Source: Paenibacillus sp. RUD330 (GTDB lineage Bacteria; Bacillota; Bacilli; Paenibacillales; Paenibacillaceae). Taken from it: a stretch of 64,000 bases of DNA. Shown piece by piece: positions 55,865-64,000 of the stretch. The stretch spans positions 4,342,501 through 4,406,500 of the forward strand of contig NZ_CP022655.2 of the NCBI RefSeq assembly GCF_002243345.2, read 5' to 3'. The position numbers and the translations under genes were made by a program. How positions within the stretch are numbered: the stretch's first letter is position 1; each line of letters starts with the position of its first letter. The notes under the pieces are model-generated. The model made no database searches, was not told the DNA's origin, and saw only the letters and a program-made list of their open reading frames with translations.

Positions 55865-55969
55865 GAATGCCTCTGCCCTGCCGGTCCAGACTCCCGCTCT
55901 TCCGTTGCCGGCCCGAACGAGGCTCGTGTCCTGGCACAGCCCATGTCGAGCAGGAATAACCGCATCCGC

Positions 55970-57973
55970 CTAATGCGCATGAGCCCCCACTTCGTCGTTC
56001 TCATGCAAGCTTGCTTCCCGGTAATTGACGTAAACCCTCAGCTTGCCTGCAAGCTTCCGGTCGATGTCCCCGCTCTCGAACAAGCGCTGGATTTCATTGC
56101 GCTCGGCCTGGACGGCCTTCTGCTCCAGCTCCTTGCGTCCTTCCTTGGAGCCCAGCGGGCGGCCGAGCGCGGCTTGGCCGCTGCATAGTCGGAGCTCCAG
56201 CTCGCGGTAATGCGCCACCATGGCAAGCACGATATCCTTGCTGTAACGGCCTTCCAGCTCCTTGATCCGTTCCCCGGCCGCCTTGACCGAGGCTTGCTTG
56301 AGCTCCAGATAGGCTTCCTTGCTCCGGGTTCCCTTCAGCTTGGCCTTGCGGTGCCTCCCCCGCTTGGTGAACAGGCGGAGGAACAAGCCGTAGAGCAGCG
56401 TAGCCAGCAGCTTGACCCGGTTCGTCAAGGCAAGCTCGACGCGGTTGAGATAATGCTGGAAGGCCTCCTCCATGTCGGGCGTGATTCTGCCGTCCTCCAG
56501 CCATTCGCGGGCAACCTTGCGCTCCGCCTCGAGAGCGTGCAGGCGCAGGTCGACGACGGCGCTTCTGGATTCCGCCTCCGAAGCGAGGCCGAGCCGCAGC
56601 TGCTGGATGCGCTGGACATAATCGGCGCGCAGCTCAAGAGCCGCCGCCTGGTTGTCCTCGCGCATTTCCCCTTGCACAGTCCTCAGCCCTGCATCCAGCA
56701 CCAGAATGCGCGCGCGGCGCTCCGCTTCCTTGGACGCCGCCTCCATATCCTTGGTCTTGCCGTCTTCGGACGAGCGTGTCAGCAGCGGCAGCATGACGCT
56801 GGCGAGCAGCAGCGTGATCAGGATGACGCCGGCGCAGATGAAGAGGATCAGGTTGCGCTCCGGAAACACGGAGCCATCCCCGAGGAAGAGCGGAATGGAG
56901 AACGCGCCCGCCAGCGTCACCGCTCCCCGCACCCCGGACAAGGCAGTCAGCAGCGACGTCTTGAACTTGCGTTCGTTGGCCCATACCCATGCCATCCGGA
57001 GCAGGAGCAGCAGCGCCGTAATGGCGAGAATATACCCGATGACCTTGCCGTTGTTGTAGTTCGGATCCTCCCAGACCACCTGGATGACTTCTGGAATTTC
57101 AAGGCCGAGCAGCATGAACACAAGGCCGTTGAGGCAGAAGATGATGACCGACCAGGTGCTGTCGGAGACGACGTTGAGCTTGATCGTGGACGGACCCATC
57201 CGGTCCCTCTCGATGGCATGGACGACGCCTGCGGCCACGACCGCCAGGATGCCGGAGACATGCAGATGCTCCGCCGCGAGATAGATGACGAACGGCGTCA
57301 GGATGAGGATCAGCATATGGACCGTGACGTCCTCCATCCCCCAGCGGCGCAGCCAGACGCGCAGCCAGACGACAGCGAAGCCGAGAGCGGCGCCGAGCGC
57401 CAGACCTCCAAGCGCGATGACGAAAAAGCTTCCGACGGCGCTGGTCAGCGAGAAGTAGCCGGTCACCGTCGCCGCGATGGCGAAGTTGAAGGCGACGAGG
57501 CCGGAGGCGTCGTTCATGAGCGCCTCGCCCTCCAGCAGGCGCAGGATGCTGCCCGGCAGCTTGACCCGGCTCGCGATGGAGCCGACGGCGACGGCATCTG
57601 TCGGGGACAGGATCGCCGCCAGCGCGAACGCCGCCGAGAGCGGGATGGCGGGAATCATCCAGTGGATGAACGGCCCGGCCACGAGCACGGTCGCGAACAC
57701 GAGGCCGAGCGCCAGCAGCAGGATGGAGGAGCGCAGCTTCCACAGCTCCTCTCGAGGCGTGATCTTGCCGTCATTGAACAGCAGCGGCGCGATGAACAGC
57801 ACGAAGAACAGCTCCGGATTCAGCGGCACATGATGCAGCCACGGGAAATAAGCGGCTGCGATGCCGAGCGCGATCTGAATGATCGGCACCGGGACGAACG
57901 GAATGAAGCGGTTGATGATGTTGGAGACCCCGATCAGGACCAGCAGCGCCATCACCATGATGAAGATTTCCAT
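55970..57973 (-). CDS. CPA1 family Na+/H+ antiporter with long C-terminal coiled coil
   Basis: A 667-residue antiporter of the NhaK/NhaP type. About 12 membrane segments span residues 1-405. The ion-binding ALAAILSPTDAVAVGSI has the TDA motif, LLEGEALMNDASGLVAF has the conserved ND pair near residue 160, and LLTALSGVRGAVTLAGAFSI carries the family arginine. Residues about 410-667 form a charged, largely alpha-helical cytoplasmic tail that may regulate transport. The start is ATG at 57973 with AAGGAG upstream. It is transcribed divergently from the TrmB gene. Confidence 0.92.
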   Translation of the reverse strand: MEIFIMVMALLVLIGVSNIINRFIPFVPVPIIQIALGIAAAYFPWLHHVPLNPELFFVLFIAPLLFNDGKITPREELWKLRSSILLLALGLVFATVLVAGPFIHWMIPAIPLSAAFALAAILSPTDAVAVGSIASRVKLPGSILRLLEGEALMNDASGLVAFNFAIAATVTGYFSLTSAVGSFFVIALGGLALGAALGFAVVWLRVWLRRWGMEDVTVHMLILILTPFVIYLAAEHLHVSGILAVVAAGVVHAIERDRMGPSTIKLNVVSDSTWSVIIFCLNGLVFMLLGLEIPEVIQVVWEDPNYNNGKVIGYILAITALLLLLRMAWVWANERKFKTSLLTALSGVRGAVTLAGAFSIPLFLGDGSVFPERNLILFICAGVILITLLLASVMLPLLTRSSEDGKTKDMEAASKEAERRARILVLDAGLRTVQGEMREDNQAAALELRADYVQRIQQLRLGLASEAESRSAVVDLRLHALEAERKVAREWLEDGRITPDMEEAFQHYLNRVELALTNRVKLLATLLYGLFLRLFTKRGRHRKAKLKGTRSKEAYLELKQASVKAAGERIKELEGRYSKDIVLAMVAHYRELELRLCSGQAALGRPLGSKEGRKELEQKAVQAERNEIQRLFESGDIDRKLAGKLRVYVNYREASLHENDEVGAHAH

Positions 57974-58170
57974 GAGGCAACCAAGCTCCTTATGTACAGT
58001 CTTGCCCCTAAAGGGCGGAAGTGCGTTATCTTATTACTTTACCATAGTGCTTCGGCTGATCCTAACCGATGTCCGCCGGCAGCAAAAAAACGGACATGCT
58101 GCGAATTGGACCGAAAGCTGCCTGAAAAAAAATCGGATGGAGCCGTTCGACGCCGGCGGCCATTTTGTTG

Positions 58171-58200
58171 TTGACGAAAAATTGGATTCAATGGCATAAT
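58171..58200 (+). promoter_or_regulatory. sigma-A promoter for the TrmB-family regulator
   Basis: TTGACG (58171-58176), 18-bp spacer, CATAAT (58195-58200): both boxes match 5 of 6 consensus bases. Confidence 0.6.
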
Positions 58201-58214
58201 CAGCTTATTCAAAT

Positions 58215-58238
58215 TAGTAGTATTCATTAATACGACTA
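58215..58238. promoter_or_regulatory. inverted repeat operator before the TrmB gene
   Basis: TAGTAGTATT (58215-58224), 4-base loop, AATACGACTA (58229-58238): 10-bp arms with one mismatch, 15 bp after the -10 box and ending just before the ribosome site. The position fits autorepression. Confidence 0.55.
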
Positions 58239-58254
58239 CATATAGGAGGTTGCG

Positions 58255-59046
58255 ATGATCGATCGACTCAAGAGGCTCGGCATGTCCGAGCTGGAAGCCC
58301 GCTGTTATCTGGCGCTGCATGAAGAGCCTGTCCTGTCCGGCTACGAAGTCGCCAAGAGAGTGTCCGTCTCGCGCACGAATGTCTATGCGGCTCTGAGGTC
58401 GCTCGTAGAGAAGGGAATCTGCCGGGTATCGGAGGGCGAAACATCCATGTACGCTGCGATTCCTATCGAGGATGTCATCCGCCAGCTGCGTTCGGAGTTC
58501 GAGGAGAATGCCGGCATTCTGGAGCGCGATTTGAAGCCCCAGCCGCCTGCCCCGGGCTTCTACAGCTGGACGGGCGAAGGCAATATGCGGACGGCGATCC
58601 GCCGGCTGATCGCCGGGGCGAGCCGCACCATCGTCGTCGATATTTGGAGCGAGGACTTCCCGGTATTGGAGCCTATGCTGGCTGAAGCCGAAAGCCGAGG
58701 CAAGACGGTGATCGTGATTACGATCGGCAAGGCGGAGAGCGGGCTGAAGCATGTCTTCACCCATAAGCGGATGGAAATGTGGCTGCCGGGCACATCCCGA
58801 GGCTTCTACATCCTCTGCGACTGGAAGGACGGTCTGCTCGGCAGCTTCAACGAGCCCGGCAAGCCGTCCGCCCTGGAGACGGATCATCCGTCCGTATCCG
58901 GCATGCTCCTGCAGGCGTTCCATCACGACCTTCTGATGATGGACATGGAGCGCGACTTCGGTCCCCAGCTGGCCGAAGCCTACGGCTCCGACTATGAGAA
59001 GCTGCTTGACCGCTACCGCCATGATTATGGCTGGGATATTCCTTGA
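58255..59046 (+). CDS. TrmB family transcriptional regulator
   Basis: A 263-residue regulator. Residues 1-65 form a TrmB winged helix: RLGMSELEARCYLALHEEPVLSGYEVAKRVSVSRTNVYAALRSLVEKGIC. A coiled-coil linker follows (about 70-95). The C-terminal effector domain (about 105-250) is phospholipase-D-like, as in TrmB (FYSWTGEGNMRTAIRRLIAGASRTIVVDIWSE). TrmB proteins normally sense sugars; this one probably controls the adjacent exporter. The start is ATG at 58255 with TAGGAGG. The Fsr-type MFS gene follows after 123 bp. Confidence 0.88.
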   Translation: MIDRLKRLGMSELEARCYLALHEEPVLSGYEVAKRVSVSRTNVYAALRSLVEKGICRVSEGETSMYAAIPIEDVIRQLRSEFEENAGILERDLKPQPPAPGFYSWTGEGNMRTAIRRLIAGASRTIVVDIWSEDFPVLEPMLAEAESRGKTVIVITIGKAESGLKHVFTHKRMEMWLPGTSRGFYILCDWKDGLLGSFNEPGKPSALETDHPSVSGMLLQAFHHDLLMMDMERDFGPQLAEAYGSDYEKLLDRYRHDYGWDIP

Positions 59047-59099
59047 CGGCAATTCGGCGAGGGATGGAGCCTGACCGTGCCTGGTTATGCCCGATGCAA

Positions 59100-59145
59100 G
59101 TGCAGAGAGATAGATAAATAGAAAGATAGATTGAATGATAGACCA
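59100..59145. repeat. GATA-rich simple sequence
   Basis: A stretch of AGAGATAGATAAATAGAAAG-like sequence between the TrmB and MFS genes, A/G-rich with irregular GATA steps. It precedes the MFS ribosome binding site. Confidence 0.5.
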
Positions 59146-59169
59146 TTGGAACGGAGAGGAACCGAAACC

Positions 59170-60384
59170 ATGTCACAAGCTGTCGCCCGCAAACTATCGA
59201 CGAATGCGACCCTATTCCCGATTCTATTCATGATCAGCACGGTTCACTTGCTCAACGATTCCATGCAGTCGACCGTGACCGCTCTCTTTCCCGTCCTTCG
59301 CGAGACGCAGCAGCTCAGCTACGGTCAGATCGGCCTGATCGCATTCATGATGAATATAACCGCTTCGTTCCTGCAGCCGCTCGTCGGCCTGTTCGCCGAC
59401 AAGAAGCCTCGCCCCTACATCCTGCCGCTCGGCGTCTGCTTCACGCTCATCGGGGTGATCGGCCTCTCTCTTGCGCCAAGCTTCGCCGCTATTCTCCTGT
59501 CCGTGACGGCGATCGGCGTCGGCTCGGCTGTCTTCCATCCCGAATCCTCGCGCGTCGCTTATCTGGCTGCAGGCACCAGCAGAGGGCTCGCCCAGTCGAT
59601 CTTCCAGGTCGGAGGCAATATCGGGAGCGCGCTCGGTCCTGTCATGACGGCGCTTATCTTCATTCCGCTTGGCCAGAAAGGAGTGCTGCTGTTCGTGATA
59701 GCCGCTCTGGCCGGCATCGCGATCCAGACCGTCGTCGCGCGCTGGTACGGCTCCATCAGCGCCGCTCCCCGCCCCAAGGCTGCTGCAGCAAGCGCCGCCA
59801 TGCCCAAGCTGTCTTCGGGAAAGGTGAAATTCACCATCGGCGTCCTCGTGCTCCTTGTCTTCTCCAAGCATGTATACCTGTCGAGCTTCACCAGCTTCTA
59901 CTCGCTCTACCTGATCGACGATTTCGGCATCGGCAAGCAGTCGGCCCAGTGGTACCTGTTCGCCTTCCTTGTCGCTTCCGCAATCGGAACGTTCATCGGC
60001 GGACCGCTTGCAGACCGCTTCGGCCGCCGCAACATCATCTGGCTTTCCATCCTGGGAACCGCTCCATTCTCCCTCATGCTTCCTTATGCGAATCCGTTCT
60101 GGTCGGCTGTCCTGTGCGTATGCGCCGGGTTCGTGCTTTCCTCCGCCTTCTCGATCATCGTCGTCTACGCCCAAGAGCTGCTCCCGGGCAAGATCGGCCT
60201 CGTCTCCGGCCTGTTCTTCGGCCTAGCCTTCGGGCTTGGCGGACTCGGCTCCGCCTTGCTCGGCGAGATCGCGGACGCGACCAGCATCGGCCTGGTCATG
60301 AGAATCTGCTCTTATCTGCCTCTTCTCGGCATCTTCACCCTGCTGCTCCCCAAGGATGCGGAGCTGCGCGGCCAATCGAAGTAG
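59170..60384 (+). CDS. fsr: MFS exporter, fosmidomycin-resistance (Fsr) type
   Basis: A 404-residue 12-segment MFS protein of the Fsr family. HLLNDSMQSTVTALFPVLRE near residue 25, FADKKPRPYILPLGV (motif A), SAVFHPESSRVAYLAAG near 125, and SKHVYLSSFTSFYSLYLIDDFG in the second half are the characteristic blocks. It probably exports a small phosphonate-like or other toxic compound. The start is ATG at 59170 with GGAGAGGAA upstream; the longer in-frame start at 59131 has none. It lies downstream of the TrmB regulator on the same strand. Confidence 0.88.
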   Translation: MSQAVARKLSTNATLFPILFMISTVHLLNDSMQSTVTALFPVLRETQQLSYGQIGLIAFMMNITASFLQPLVGLFADKKPRPYILPLGVCFTLIGVIGLSLAPSFAAILLSVTAIGVGSAVFHPESSRVAYLAAGTSRGLAQSIFQVGGNIGSALGPVMTALIFIPLGQKGVLLFVIAALAGIAIQTVVARWYGSISAAPRPKAAAASAAMPKLSSGKVKFTIGVLVLLVFSKHVYLSSFTSFYSLYLIDDFGIGKQSAQWYLFAFLVASAIGTFIGGPLADRFGRRNIIWLSILGTAPFSLMLPYANPFWSAVLCVCAGFVLSSAFSIIVVYAQELLPGKIGLVSGLFFGLAFGLGGLGSALLGEIADATSIGLVMRICSYLPLLGIFTLLLPKDAELRGQSK

Positions 60385-60410
60385 CCAACCGCCGTATCCA
60401 TGGAACACTA

Positions 60411-60470
60411 ATGAAAAGAACCGGCAAGAGCAAGGGCTCACGAGCCCGTCTCTTTGCCGGTTCTTTTCAT
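60411..60470. terminator. bidirectional terminator
   Basis: ATGAAAAGAACCGGCAA (60411-60427) pairs with 60454-60470; a nested GGGCTC/GAGCCC hairpin sits inside the loop. Confidence 0.8.
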
Positions 60471-60589
60471 TCCCATGAATGGATTATTCAGCGCTTCGTT
60501 TCCCGGTAGTCGGCAGGGCTTGCTCTTCCGCCGATTGTTGCCGCTGCAGACGCTATCGAATCTTTATGCGGATGCGCCGGTCGGTACGA

Positions 60590-61075
60590 TCAAACCCGCA
60601 TTTCGAACAGCCCTCTGCCGATCAAGTTGGCCGTAACCGGCTCTTTTCCTAGCTCCCGCGACCATACGGACAATTGCCCGGCGTGATGGATTTCGTGGGC
60701 GATCAGATGCCGCATCACCTCGCCGTAGGTATGGGGAACACGCTCTCCTTCATCCGTGATGTCGATCATGATGCGGTCATCCATGCTGTCGTTCCAATCA
60801 TGCACGAACGGAGCGAGCTCCGCGTGGCAGGAGGCGGAGAATTCGGTTAGTTGCCGAAGGCTCGCCACTTCTCCGAACGGAGGAATATCAACCGCTCTTT
60901 CCTGGATTCCGCCGCAAATCCAGCCATACTCGACGGCCACAATGTGATACAGCGTCGGAAGAATGAATCCGATGCCGCCGGTCCGTCTTTTCATCAGCTC
61001 TTCCTCGTTTACCGTCTTGCACCAGTCCAGCCAATCCCGGCGAACCTGCCAGTTGTATTCGAACAGTTTACGAAT
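60590..61075 (-). CDS. DinB family protein, probable ATT start
   Basis: A 161-residue DinB-superfamily protein. HIVAVEYGWICGG (with a metal-type His near residue 50) and LIAHEIHHAGQLSVWSREL (His-x-x-x-His) are the metal-ligand marks. The family N-terminus IRKLFEYNWQVRRDWLDWCKTV is encoded upstream of the first ATG (60994), in frame, as far as ATT at 61075, and GGAGGCGAAG lies eight bases before that codon. No ATG, GTG or TTG is available before the in-frame stop 15 bases further upstream. Either ATT is used as a start or an ancestral ATG has been lost. The fragment from ATG 60994 would lack the first helix. Confidence 0.75.
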   Translation of the reverse strand: MRKLFEYNWQVRRDWLDWCKTVNEEELMKRRTGGIGFILPTLYHIVAVEYGWICGGIQERAVDIPPFGEVASLRQLTEFSASCHAELAPFVHDWNDSMDDRIMIDITDEGERVPHTYGEVMRHLIAHEIHHAGQLSVWSRELGKEPVTANLIGRGLFEMRV

Positions 61076-61248
61076 GCTCTTCGCCTCCAGTCATCGGGCT
61101 TCGGCATGGTCCGCCGGCAGCCTCCGGATGTCGCTCCCCTGTCTTGCCGATAGGGACTTTTCCATTAAATTCGCTATTCTCTCCATCGTTCCTGCCAGGG
61201 AGCGGGCCCAAGGAAATTCCGGCCGATCATCGTTCAGCCTGTCACGGC
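61076..61248. other. upstream region of the DinB gene
   Basis: 170 bp. On the minus strand a short in-frame open stretch ends in a stop just before the DinB ribosome site; it resembles no known protein. No promoter pair was recognised. Confidence 0.3.
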
Positions 61249-61287
61249 AAAAAAAAGCCCGCCGGAAAGCATTCCTCTCCGGCGGCC
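61249..61287 (-). terminator. terminator of the alpha-1,3-glucanase gene
   Basis: On the minus strand GGCCGCCGGA (61287-61278) pairs with TCCGGCGGGC (61266-61257), followed by eight T. It lies about 85 bp beyond the stop codon. Confidence 0.85.
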
Positions 61288-61372
61288 TATGGTCCGATCC
61301 GCGTTCTTATCCGACAGGTTCAGCGGAACGGAATCCCAACCTTTCACGAGCCCGATGGGCTCATGATGTGCT

Positions 61373-64000
61373 TCAGTTGACGTTAATCTTGAACGTCGAC
61401 GTCGTGTTCTTGATATTCGTGAAGTTGTTCGTCAGCTTCAGATTGTTGAACGTCACGGAGCCGACTGCCGGCCCTTGGCCCGGTTCCGGCATTTCATTGG
61501 CCCAGATGGCTACGCCGGACTTGGCGTCGTAGGCATCGCCGCTCTTCTGCGCGCCGGAGATCGAGACGTTCGTGAAGATCGTGTCGGTGACCGGGTTTTG
61601 AGGCTGGCCTCCGCTATAGTTCGTCTGGAACATGATGCCGACATAAGTCGGGTCGATGATGTCCACATCGCTCACCCGGATGCCCTGGAACACTTTGGAG
61701 GCCGAGAATACCCAGATGGCCGGGAATACCTGCTGTCCCCAGAAATGGCCGCCGGAGCGGACGACTGAAATGTTCTGCAGGTTGGTCGTCGGCGAAGCGC
61801 CGAAGCCGTTCATCGGATAGCCGAAGTCGAGCGAGCTGATCGTGATGCCGGAGTAGCAGAGCGTGTCGGCGATGTAGATGTTGCGGAACGTGTTGCCGTA
61901 CCCGCCGTACACAGCCAGGCCTGCCGCGCGCCAAGTAAGGATCGAGGTCAGGTTTTCAAAAATGTTGTCCTTCTCGTCCGCTCCGCCTGCGTCGATGGCC
62001 GAGAACAGCGCGAAGCTGTCATCGCCCGTCGCGCGCGCCTCGATGTTGGAGACGAGATTGTTCGTGCTGCCGTTCGTCATGTTGATGCCGTCGGCGAAGG
62101 TGTTGCGGATGCGGGAATTTTTGATCGTCATGTAGTCGGTGTTGGCTCCCCAGTACATGCACACCTGATGCTCGGTCCAGATGTTGTCGATCGTCATGTT
62201 CGCGACGTTGGAGAAGTCGAACACCTTGCCCGGTCCGTCGATGCGGCTCTTATAGTTGCCGAAGTAGGCGAAGCCGGAGAAGGTCGAGCCGTTCGCCGTC
62301 GCCTCGGCGCGGAAGCCGATATCGGTATTGTCCTGGGCGGCCGGCGCCGTGAAGCGTGTATACCATGGTCCTGCGCCGACAATTTTGACCGGCTTGCCGT
62401 ATACCTGGAATTTGTTCGAGGTCGAATACGTTCCCGCCGGCAGGTAGACGCCTTCCAGCGTTCCCGTCGTATCCATGCGGAATTTATCCAGCGCGTTCTG
62501 CACGTCCTGATGCGTGAAGCCGGCCGGAACGACGTACTTCGCCGGGTTCGGGTTGGCGATCGGGGCGACCTGCTCCAGATTGATGAAGTCGATCGCGTAG
62601 TTCGTCGTGTTGGCCGCATCCTTCTGCAGCTTGATCGTGCTGCCCGCCGGGATCGTCGTGTCGAACATCATGTTGGCTTCGTCATAGATATGGCGCGGAG
62701 CGCCCGAAGAAGGGCTGTTGTCCGGGTTCGTCTCATTGCCGTACAGCCAGGCGTACTTGCTCGTCAGCTGGATCGCCTTGGAGAAGCTGCCGTTGACGTA
62801 GACGTTCAGCGTGGAATCGATGCCTCCTCCGCCGGGAGCATCCGGAATGGAGAAGCGCACGACGAGCGTGTTCGTGCTGGCCTTGGTCGTGAACTGCACA
62901 TAGCTGCCGGTCGAGTTCAGCGTAACCGCCTTGCGGCCGGAAGCTTCGCCGGCGATGTCGCCGATGTTGCGGTTCGGCCCGACGACGGAGGCGCCGCCGC
63001 CCGTCACGCCGTCTTCGGCTTCGTACATGTCGTAAGGCATGTTCGCGCCGCGTCCGACGAAGAACGATTGCGTGCTCGTGTTGTTCGCCTGCTTGACCGG
63101 CAGCTCGTTGCCGTCGACGGCGATGACGGTTTTGACGGTATATTTACCGTTCACGGCCGTCCAGGTGCCGAGGCTGATCGGAGCCGTCGAAGCTCCTGCG
63201 GCAAGCGTGCCGTTGTAGGAGCCGGTCAGCGTTTTCAGCACAGCGCCGCTCGTGGCGTCCGACAGCGTCAGCGTAATGCCGTGAGCGCCTGCCGCGGATG
63301 CCGCCGTTCCTTGGTTTTTGAGGGTGACGGAGAAGCTGACCGTGTTGCCGGCAGCCGGGTTGCCCGGGCTCCAGCTCACGCTGGAAGCGATGAGATCGGA
63401 GCTCGAAACGGGGCTGACAACAAGCGCCGAAGCGGCCGTGAAGCTGTTGTTGTTCTCGTTCAGTTCAATGACCGCGTTGTTCTCGTCGACCTTGGCGGTC
63501 ACTTGATAGGAGCCCGCATCCTTGGCGCCGATGCTCAGCGGCACGTTGACGGAAGCGCCTGCTGCAAGCGCGCCCACATCGGCCGTACCGGCCAAGGCGC
63601 TGCCGAGGTAGAAGTTGACCTTGGTGGCGGCCGAAGATGCCGTACCGATATTGCGGACGGCTGCGGTGAGCGTCACGGAGTCCGTTTCCACGGGGGAAGC
63701 CGGAGTCCAGGAGAGGCTCGTTACGGTGAGATCCGGATTGGGAGCCGGCGTTCCGATGACCTGGAACTCGGCGACCTGGCCGGCGGAGGAGCCGGTGTTG
63801 GCCGTGAAGACCAGCTGCACGTCGCTCGCCGTGCCGGAGACGGGAATCGTCACCGTGTTGCCCGAAGCCGGATCGAAGACATAGTCCTTGGCGCCGACGA
63901 GGCTCGTGAACGAGCTTCCATTCTGGGCTTTGCCCATCACCTGGATCGTCTGCGTGCGCTTGCCCCAGGACGAATCCGGGTTCAGCTTCAGTACGACGGA
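61373..64000 (-). CDS. alpha-1,3-glucanase-like protein, GH87 type (5' part outside window)
   Basis: The frame is open to the right edge, so the N-terminus and signal peptide are missing; 875 codons are seen. The first visible residues (SVVLKLNPDSSWGKRTQTIQ) are the end of an F5/8 type C (discoidin) domain. Two CARDB domains follow (PDLTVTSLSWTPASPVETDS and SDLIASSVSWSPGNPAAGN), then a CBM35-like module (YEAEDGVTGGGASVVG). The C-terminal 480 residues form a right-handed beta-helix. NTFADGINMTNGSTNN and ARATGDDSFALFS carry the Asp residues proposed as catalytic in GH87 mycodextranases and alpha-1,3-glucanases. Such enzymes attack fungal cell-wall or dental-plaque glucan. It ends at a strong terminator. 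Confidence 0.85.
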   Translation of the reverse strand, partial: SVVLKLNPDSSWGKRTQTIQVMGKAQNGSSFTSLVGAKDYVFDPASGNTVTIPVSGTASDVQLVFTANTGSSAGQVAEFQVIGTPAPNPDLTVTSLSWTPASPVETDSVTLTAAVRNIGTASSAATKVNFYLGSALAGTADVGALAAGASVNVPLSIGAKDAGSYQVTAKVDENNAVIELNENNNSFTAASALVVSPVSSSDLIASSVSWSPGNPAAGNTVSFSVTLKNQGTAASAAGAHGITLTLSDATSGAVLKTLTGSYNGTLAAGASTAPISLGTWTAVNGKYTVKTVIAVDGNELPVKQANNTSTQSFFVGRGANMPYDMYEAEDGVTGGGASVVGPNRNIGDIAGEASGRKAVTLNSTGSYVQFTTKASTNTLVVRFSIPDAPGGGGIDSTLNVYVNGSFSKAIQLTSKYAWLYGNETNPDNSPSSGAPRHIYDEANMMFDTTIPAGSTIKLQKDAANTTNYAIDFINLEQVAPIANPNPAKYVVPAGFTHQDVQNALDKFRMDTTGTLEGVYLPAGTYSTSNKFQVYGKPVKIVGAGPWYTRFTAPAAQDNTDIGFRAEATANGSTFSGFAYFGNYKSRIDGPGKVFDFSNVANMTIDNIWTEHQVCMYWGANTDYMTIKNSRIRNTFADGINMTNGSTNNLVSNIEARATGDDSFALFSAIDAGGADEKDNIFENLTSILTWRAAGLAVYGGYGNTFRNIYIADTLCYSGITISSLDFGYPMNGFGASPTTNLQNISVVRSGGHFWGQQVFPAIWVFSASKVFQGIRVSDVDIIDPTYVGIMFQTNYSGGQPQNPVTDTIFTNVSISGAQKSGDAYDAKSGVAIWANEMPEPGQGPAVGSVTFNNLKLTNNFTNIKNTTSTFKINVN

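Noticed and set aside
56210-58174. A 654-codon plus-strand frame opposite the antiporter
   Set aside because: Asp/Arg/Gln-rich antisense frame; the antiporter motifs on the minus strand are intact.

Overview
The window looks like chromosomal DNA of a high-GC, spore-forming Firmicute of the Paenibacillaceae (Paenibacillus or a close relative). The signs are strong Shine-Dalgarno sequences with several GTG and TTG starts, a YyaC spore protease, Bacillus-type DUF1128, YtxH, YflT, YxlC and OpuC families, a Firmicute class II GalT, a cell-surface protein with three SLH domains, and a GH87-type alpha-1,3-glucanase. No rRNA, tRNA, prophage, insertion sequence or CRISPR array was seen. Almost every base belongs to an ordinary gene or a short intergenic region, but several regulatory and repeat structures stand out.

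Layout. 1-4.4 kb: housekeeping and sporulation genes (methyltransferase, DUF6483, alpha/beta hydrolase, YyaC, DUF1128, a 150-aa protein of unknown function). 4.7-8.7 kb: the galactose (Leloir) operon galK-galE-galT on the minus strand. Upstream of it lies an array of four 91-bp tandem repeats, each able to fold into two hairpins with a self-complementary loop contact. 9.3-14.8 kb: a very large secreted subtilisin-family protease. 15.4-17.4 kb: an AraC regulator and an L-asparaginase.

17.6-29.3 kb is a general-stress island. It holds ytxH, two small stress-type proteins, yflT and rsbV-rsbW-sigB. A response-regulator/PP2C phosphatase that probably feeds RsbV, a YtxG-like DUF948 protein and a DUF1328 membrane protein follow. 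Four of these units carry recognisable sigma-B-like promoters. A second sigma operon (sigY-yxlC-small membrane protein) with its own ECF-type promoter sits inside the island. Unrelated neighbours are a D-amino-acid-oxidase-like flavoenzyme, a DHA2 drug-efflux MFS protein and a CorA protein.

29.5-38.7 kb: NAD(P)HX repair enzyme, class 3 lipase, XRE regulator, a secreted copper-amine-oxidase-N/PKD protein, a DinB protein, a lipoprotein and a polar amino acid ABC importer.

38.9-46.9 kb is the most interesting region. A surface-anchored protein fuses an M28 aminopeptidase to an M14 carboxypeptidase and three SLH domains. It is followed by a rocD-rocF (ornithine aminotransferase-arginase) operon and a divergent GntR regulator. 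The same 13-bp palindrome, GTATACAATATAC, lies just downstream of a good sigma-A promoter in front of both the peptidase and rocD, with a near copy at the rocD ribosome binding site. I infer that extracellular peptide trimming and arginine catabolism form one local regulon under the GntR protein.

47-64 kb: a hydrolase-pirin-unknown-hemolysin III cluster; an OpuC-type osmoprotectant importer whose ATPase tail and substrate-binding-protein head each carry 39-bp in-frame repeats; speD; DUF2164; GNAT; a CPA1 Na+/H+ antiporter; a TrmB regulator with an Fsr-type MFS exporter; a second DinB protein whose start codon appears to be ATT; and the 3' part of the alpha-1,3-glucanase gene running off the right edge.
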